Source: Chloroflexota bacterium
GTDB lineage: Bacteria; Chloroflexota; UBA6077; FW602-bin22; JACQUS01
NCBI GenBank assembly: GCA_016210125.1
Contig: JACQUS010000445.1
Coordinates: forward strand, 1-8,081
DNA length: 8,081 bases
Reading direction: 5' to 3'
Below are positions 5,731 to 8,081 of the stretch, one piece after another. Within the stretch, counting starts at the first letter, position 1. Each line of letters opens with the position of its first letter. Both the position numbers and the translations under genes were made by a program. The notes under the pieces are model-generated. The model was not told the origin of the DNA. It saw only the letters and a list, made by a program, of their open reading frames with translations, and ran no database searches.

Positions 5731-6592
5731 AGCCGAGGTACTTGCCAAGCAGCGGCGCCAGGACGTGACGCACCTGCTCCGGAATCATGGCGCGGTCGGT
5801 GACGATGGCATCGGCCAGCGCGCGCGGGCAGGCGCAGGTCCGCTCCGCCGGGATGCGCGGCAGCGCCTCGGCGATGGTGCGCTTGGCCGTGTCCACGTTC
5901 TTGAGCAGGTTGACGATGATCATCTCCGCGGTGACGGCCTCGTGCGAGTCGTGCCACACGTCGTAGTCGGTCACCATGGCCAGCGTCGCGTAGCACATCT
6001 CGGCCTCGCGCGCCAGCTTGGCCTCGGGGATGTTCGTCATACCGATGACATCGACGCCCCACTGCCGGTAGATGCGCGACTCGGCCTTAGTGGAGAACTG
6101 CGGCCCCTCGATGCAGATGTACGTCCCACCCTGGTGCACACGGGCGCCGGAAGCTCGCGCCGCGTCGTACAACACGCTGCTGAGCACCGGGCAGTAGGGG
6201 TCGGCGAAGCCGACGTGCACGACCACGCCCTGGCCGAAGAACGTGCTGGGACGCGCCTTGGTGCGGTCGACAAGCTGGTCGGGGATGACGACGTCGAGCG
6301 GCGCGATGTCCTCGCGCATGCTCCCGACCGCCGAGACCGAGAGGACGATCTCCACACCGAGCTTCTTGAGTGCGAAGATGTTGGCCCGCACGTTCAGCTC
6401 GCTCGGGCTGATGCGGTGGCCGCGCGCGTGGCGCGGCAGGAAGGCCACCGGCACGCCGCGCAGCGTGCCGAGCATCAGCGCGTCGCTCGGCGCGCCGAAC
6501 GGCGTGTCGACAGCCACCTCGCGCACCTCGCCCAGGCCATCGATCGCGTAGAGCCCGCTGCCGCCGATGATCCCCACCCGTGCTTCGGCCAC
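5729..6592 (-). CDS. mtnP: S-methyl-5'-thioadenosine phosphorylase (MtnP)
   Basis: The 287-residue cytoplasmic enzyme splits 5'-methylthioadenosine, a by-product of polyamine and related S-adenosylmethionine reactions, into adenine and methylthioribose 1-phosphate. It belongs to the purine nucleoside phosphorylase family 2. Phosphate-site motifs are GGSG (10-13), PRHARGH (53-59) and SAVGS (87-91). GGTYICIEGPQFSTKAESR (155-173) is the family signature. MTNIPEAKLAREAE (185-198) and TDYDVW (208-213), with D209 and D211, are the purine-contacting elements typical of MTA phosphorylases. A Cys-Ala-Cys (253-255) resembles the CXC motif of thermophilic archaeal MTAP II. The start is GTG at 6592 with GAGGAAG 4 bases upstream. 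No mtnA or other salvage gene is in view. DUF169 follows in the same transcription unit. Confidence 0.95.
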   Translation of the reverse strand: MAEARVGIIGGSGLYAIDGLGEVREVAVDTPFGAPSDALMLGTLRGVPVAFLPRHARGHRISPSELNVRANIFALKKLGVEIVLSVSAVGSMREDIAPLDVVIPDQLVDRTKARPSTFFGQGVVVHVGFADPYCPVLSSVLYDAARASGARVHQGGTYICIEGPQFSTKAESRIYRQWGVDVIGMTNIPEAKLAREAEMCYATLAMVTDYDVWHDSHEAVTAEMIIVNLLKNVDTAKRTIAEALPRIPAERTCACPRALADAIVTDRAMIPEQVRHVLAPLLGKYLG

Positions 6593-6612
6593 GTTGCTTC
6601 CTCATCTCGCCC

Positions 6613-6675
6613 AGGCTACCCCACCGCACCCCACAGAGCTTCCCAAAGGGGGCTTCGCCCTCTTTGGATGCCCTT
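6613..6675 (+). repeat. Dispersed palindromic intergenic repeat, copy upstream of mtnP
   Basis: The box GCTACCCCACC (6615-6625) is followed after 17 bases by a hairpin. CCAAAGGGGGC (6643-6653) pairs with GCCCTCTTTGG (6657-6667) around a TTC loop, with one G/T wobble in an 11-bp stem. The tail CTTTGGATGCCC (6662-6673) matches the other copies, but the second tail unit has decayed. On the minus strand it lies between the glycosyltransferase-like gene and mtnP, with the box ending 22 bases before the mtnP GTG. It could terminate the upstream transcript or shape the mtnP leader. Apart from this copy the 6593-6762 gap contains only a TTGACA-like hexamer without a matching -10. Confidence 0.72.
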
Positions 6676-6762
6676 GTGCGTGCTGCGGCGCTCGCTCCTC
6701 AGGGCAACGACCGGCTCACCCACATGCCAAGGGTGCGCATTTCGCCGGCGGTTGTCAACGGT

Positions 6763-8081
6763 CTAGGCGTAAGCCGGGACAAGCACGGCCGCGTAGGCCC
6801 AGAGCGCCAGCAGCGCCATCCCCACCGCGACGGCCACAGCGACCGGGCGGGCGTAGCGCTCGGGTAGCCAGCCGACGAGGCCGTAGGCGCCGAGCGTCGC
6901 GTAGGCTGCGAGGGCCGGGAAGAGCAGCCGGCCCTGCCGGCCGGCCGGCGTCAAGCTCACCCACGCCAGCAGCAGGATGAAGATCAGCGCACCCCAGCCC
7001 GCCAGCAGCGCCACCGCCGGCCAGCGCGTGCGCAGCTCGGCGCGCCGGCGCGGCTGTGCCAGGACGAACGCCCAGCCGCCAGCGCTCGCAAGCGCCAGCG
7101 CGCCGAAGAGCAGGTAGAACCAGAGCGGCGCCCAGACATTCATCCAGCCGAAGGCCAGCCAGCCGCTGGCGACCAGCAGCCAGGCGTGCTCCGCCCAGCG
7201 CTCGGCCGCCAGCACGGGCTGGCCGCTCGATGGACCGAAGCTCGCCAGGTGCGTCGGCCAGCCAAAGGGCTCACCGTAGAGCGCCACGTTGCGCGCGAAC
7301 CACCAGCCGGCGAGGAGCAGTGGCGGCAGCAGCAGGGCCGGCAGCGCGCGCAGCGCCGGCGCGGCCGAGCGCTCACGGGCAGCGGCCAGCACCGCGGTCG
7401 CGCCGGCCAGGGCGAGGAGGGCCAAGGCGCTGAACTTCGCCAGCAGGCCGACGCCCAGCGCAGCGCCAAGGCCCCACCAGGCGCGGCGCGGCGCCTCGCC
7501 CAGGGCTAGGCGGACCGCCAGCCACAGCGCTGCGGCGGCTGTCGCGTTGAGCAGGTTGTCGTTGTTGACCACGCTGGCGACGAACACGAACTGGGGATCG
7601 AAGGCCGCCAGCGCCGCCGCCAGCAGCGCCACCGACCCGCGCGCTGGCCACACGGCGCGCGCCGTGGCGTAGACGGCGGCGACTACCATGGCGCCCAGCG
7701 CCAGCGAGAGCAGCCGCACCAGGCGCACCGCGAGCGCGGCCTCGCCGTACGGCCAGCGCTCCAGCGCCGGGTCGTGGCTGAACATCGCCGCTGCGCCGCG
7801 CTCGCGTGGTCCGCCCGGCCGGACGCTGAGGGCGAGCCCCGGCGCGGCGAAGACGTCCTGGACGTCCTCGCGCAGGGCGCTGAGGTCGCGGCCGGCGACG
7901 AGCAGCGCGCCGAGAGCGTAGTACAGCGGCGGTTGGCTCGACTCTTGCCCGGCGTAGCTGGCGCGTAGCGAGGGCCGCTGCACCGGCAGGCCGCGGCCCT
8001 CGGCCAGGTGGCGCACATACAGAACATGAAGTTGCTCGTCCGGGGCCTCGAAGAGCGGGATCGCTAGGCTGTAGGCGAGAC
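6763..8081 (-). CDS. GT-C fold glycosyltransferase-like membrane protein (DUF2142/ArnT-like), 5' end missing
   Basis: The reading frame stays open to the window edge. I count 438 residues ending in a TAG at 6763-6765, with the N-terminus outside. Just inside the edge is PLFEAPDEQLHVLY (encoded about 8058-8017), the acidic loop after the first membrane helix typical of GT-C glycosyltransferases, where the Asp-Glu pair (8040-8035) is the expected catalytic site. A run of some nine or more hydrophobic spans follows. Other family-like motifs are SQPPLYYALGALL, VVNNDNLLNATAAAALWLAV and WWFARNVALYGEP. Such proteins usually transfer sugars from a polyprenyl-phosphate donor on the outer face of the membrane, but the donor and acceptor here are unknown. 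A GTG at 8016 is internal, since it lies after the catalytic motif. Assignment to a specific Pfam family is tentative. Confidence 0.82.
   Translation of the reverse strand, partial: LAYSLAIPLFEAPDEQLHVLYVRHLAEGRGLPVQRPSLRASYAGQESSQPPLYYALGALLVAGRDLSALREDVQDVFAAPGLALSVRPGGPRERGAAAMFSHDPALERWPYGEAALAVRLVRLLSLALGAMVVAAVYATARAVWPARGSVALLAAALAAFDPQFVFVASVVNNDNLLNATAAAALWLAVRLALGEAPRRAWWGLGAALGVGLLAKFSALALLALAGATAVLAAARERSAAPALRALPALLLPPLLLAGWWFARNVALYGEPFGWPTHLASFGPSSGQPVLAAERWAEHAWLLVASGWLAFGWMNVWAPLWFYLLFGALALASAGGWAFVLAQPRRRAELRTRWPAVALLAGWGALIFILLLAWVSLTPAGRQGRLLFPALAAYATLGAYGLVGWLPERYARPVAVAVAVGMALLALWAYAAVLVPAYA

Noticed and set aside
4839..6062. Minus-strand open frame of 407 codons crossing mtnP, DUF169 and the PAP2-like gene
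   Set aside because: It is an Arg/Ser-rich shadow frame spanning three well-supported genes with no recognisable domain.
1..6675. CRISPR array built from the repeats
   Set aside because: Only four copies, irregularly spaced by 50 bases to 5 kb, with no spacers and no cas genes.
6753..6758. Perfect TTGACA on the minus strand near the end of the glycosyltransferase-like gene, as a -35 for mtnP
   Set aside because: No acceptable -10 lies 16-18 bases downstream (CACCCT at 17), and the hexamer falls in a small GTTG/CAAC palindrome that may be chance.

Overview
The window is a GC-rich bacterial chromosome segment, densely packed with housekeeping and accessory metabolic genes. I see no phage, plasmid, transposase, CRISPR or RNA gene. 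The very high G+C, the TGn-extended -10 promoters, the scattered (non-operonic) histidine gene and the mixture of an MTA phosphorylase, a DUF169 protein and a large GT-C type membrane protein would suit Chloroflexota or a similar high-GC lineage. That placement is an impression, not something the sequence proves.

Layout from left to right. Positions 1-205 hold no gene but carry two copies of a palindromic repeat. A minus-strand block follows: hisD (206-1555), a gap of about 270 bp with a third repeat copy, and a BtuF-like cobalamin-binding protein without a signal peptide (1826-2686). A 114-bp divergent intergenic region then opens a plus-strand block of three lipid genes: cdsA (2801-3619), a PlsC-type acyltransferase (3702-4373) and a PAP2-like membrane phosphatase (4407-5006). 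That block meets the next minus-strand block tail to tail with a single base between stop codons. The right-hand minus-strand block is mtnP (5729-6592) followed by a tightly coupled DUF169 gene (5008-5715). Upstream of mtnP, after a 170-bp gap with the fourth repeat copy, lies the 3' part of a GT-C-fold glycosyltransferase-like membrane protein (6763 to beyond 8081).

The plus-strand trio fits around phosphatidic acid. PlsC makes it, CdsA activates it to CDP-diacylglycerol, and the PAP2-like protein could dephosphorylate it, or another lipid phosphate. The mtnP/DUF169 pair points to methylthioadenosine salvage with an uncharacterised cysteine-containing partner.

The most unusual feature is a dispersed palindromic repeat family. 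Three complete copies and one edge-truncated copy lie in the same orientation, all in gaps next to minus-strand genes. The stems differ in sequence while keeping their pairing, and a GGTGGGGYAGC box sits at a fixed distance from the hairpin. Whether it is a mobile REP-like unit, a terminator or a leader element cannot be settled from this window.
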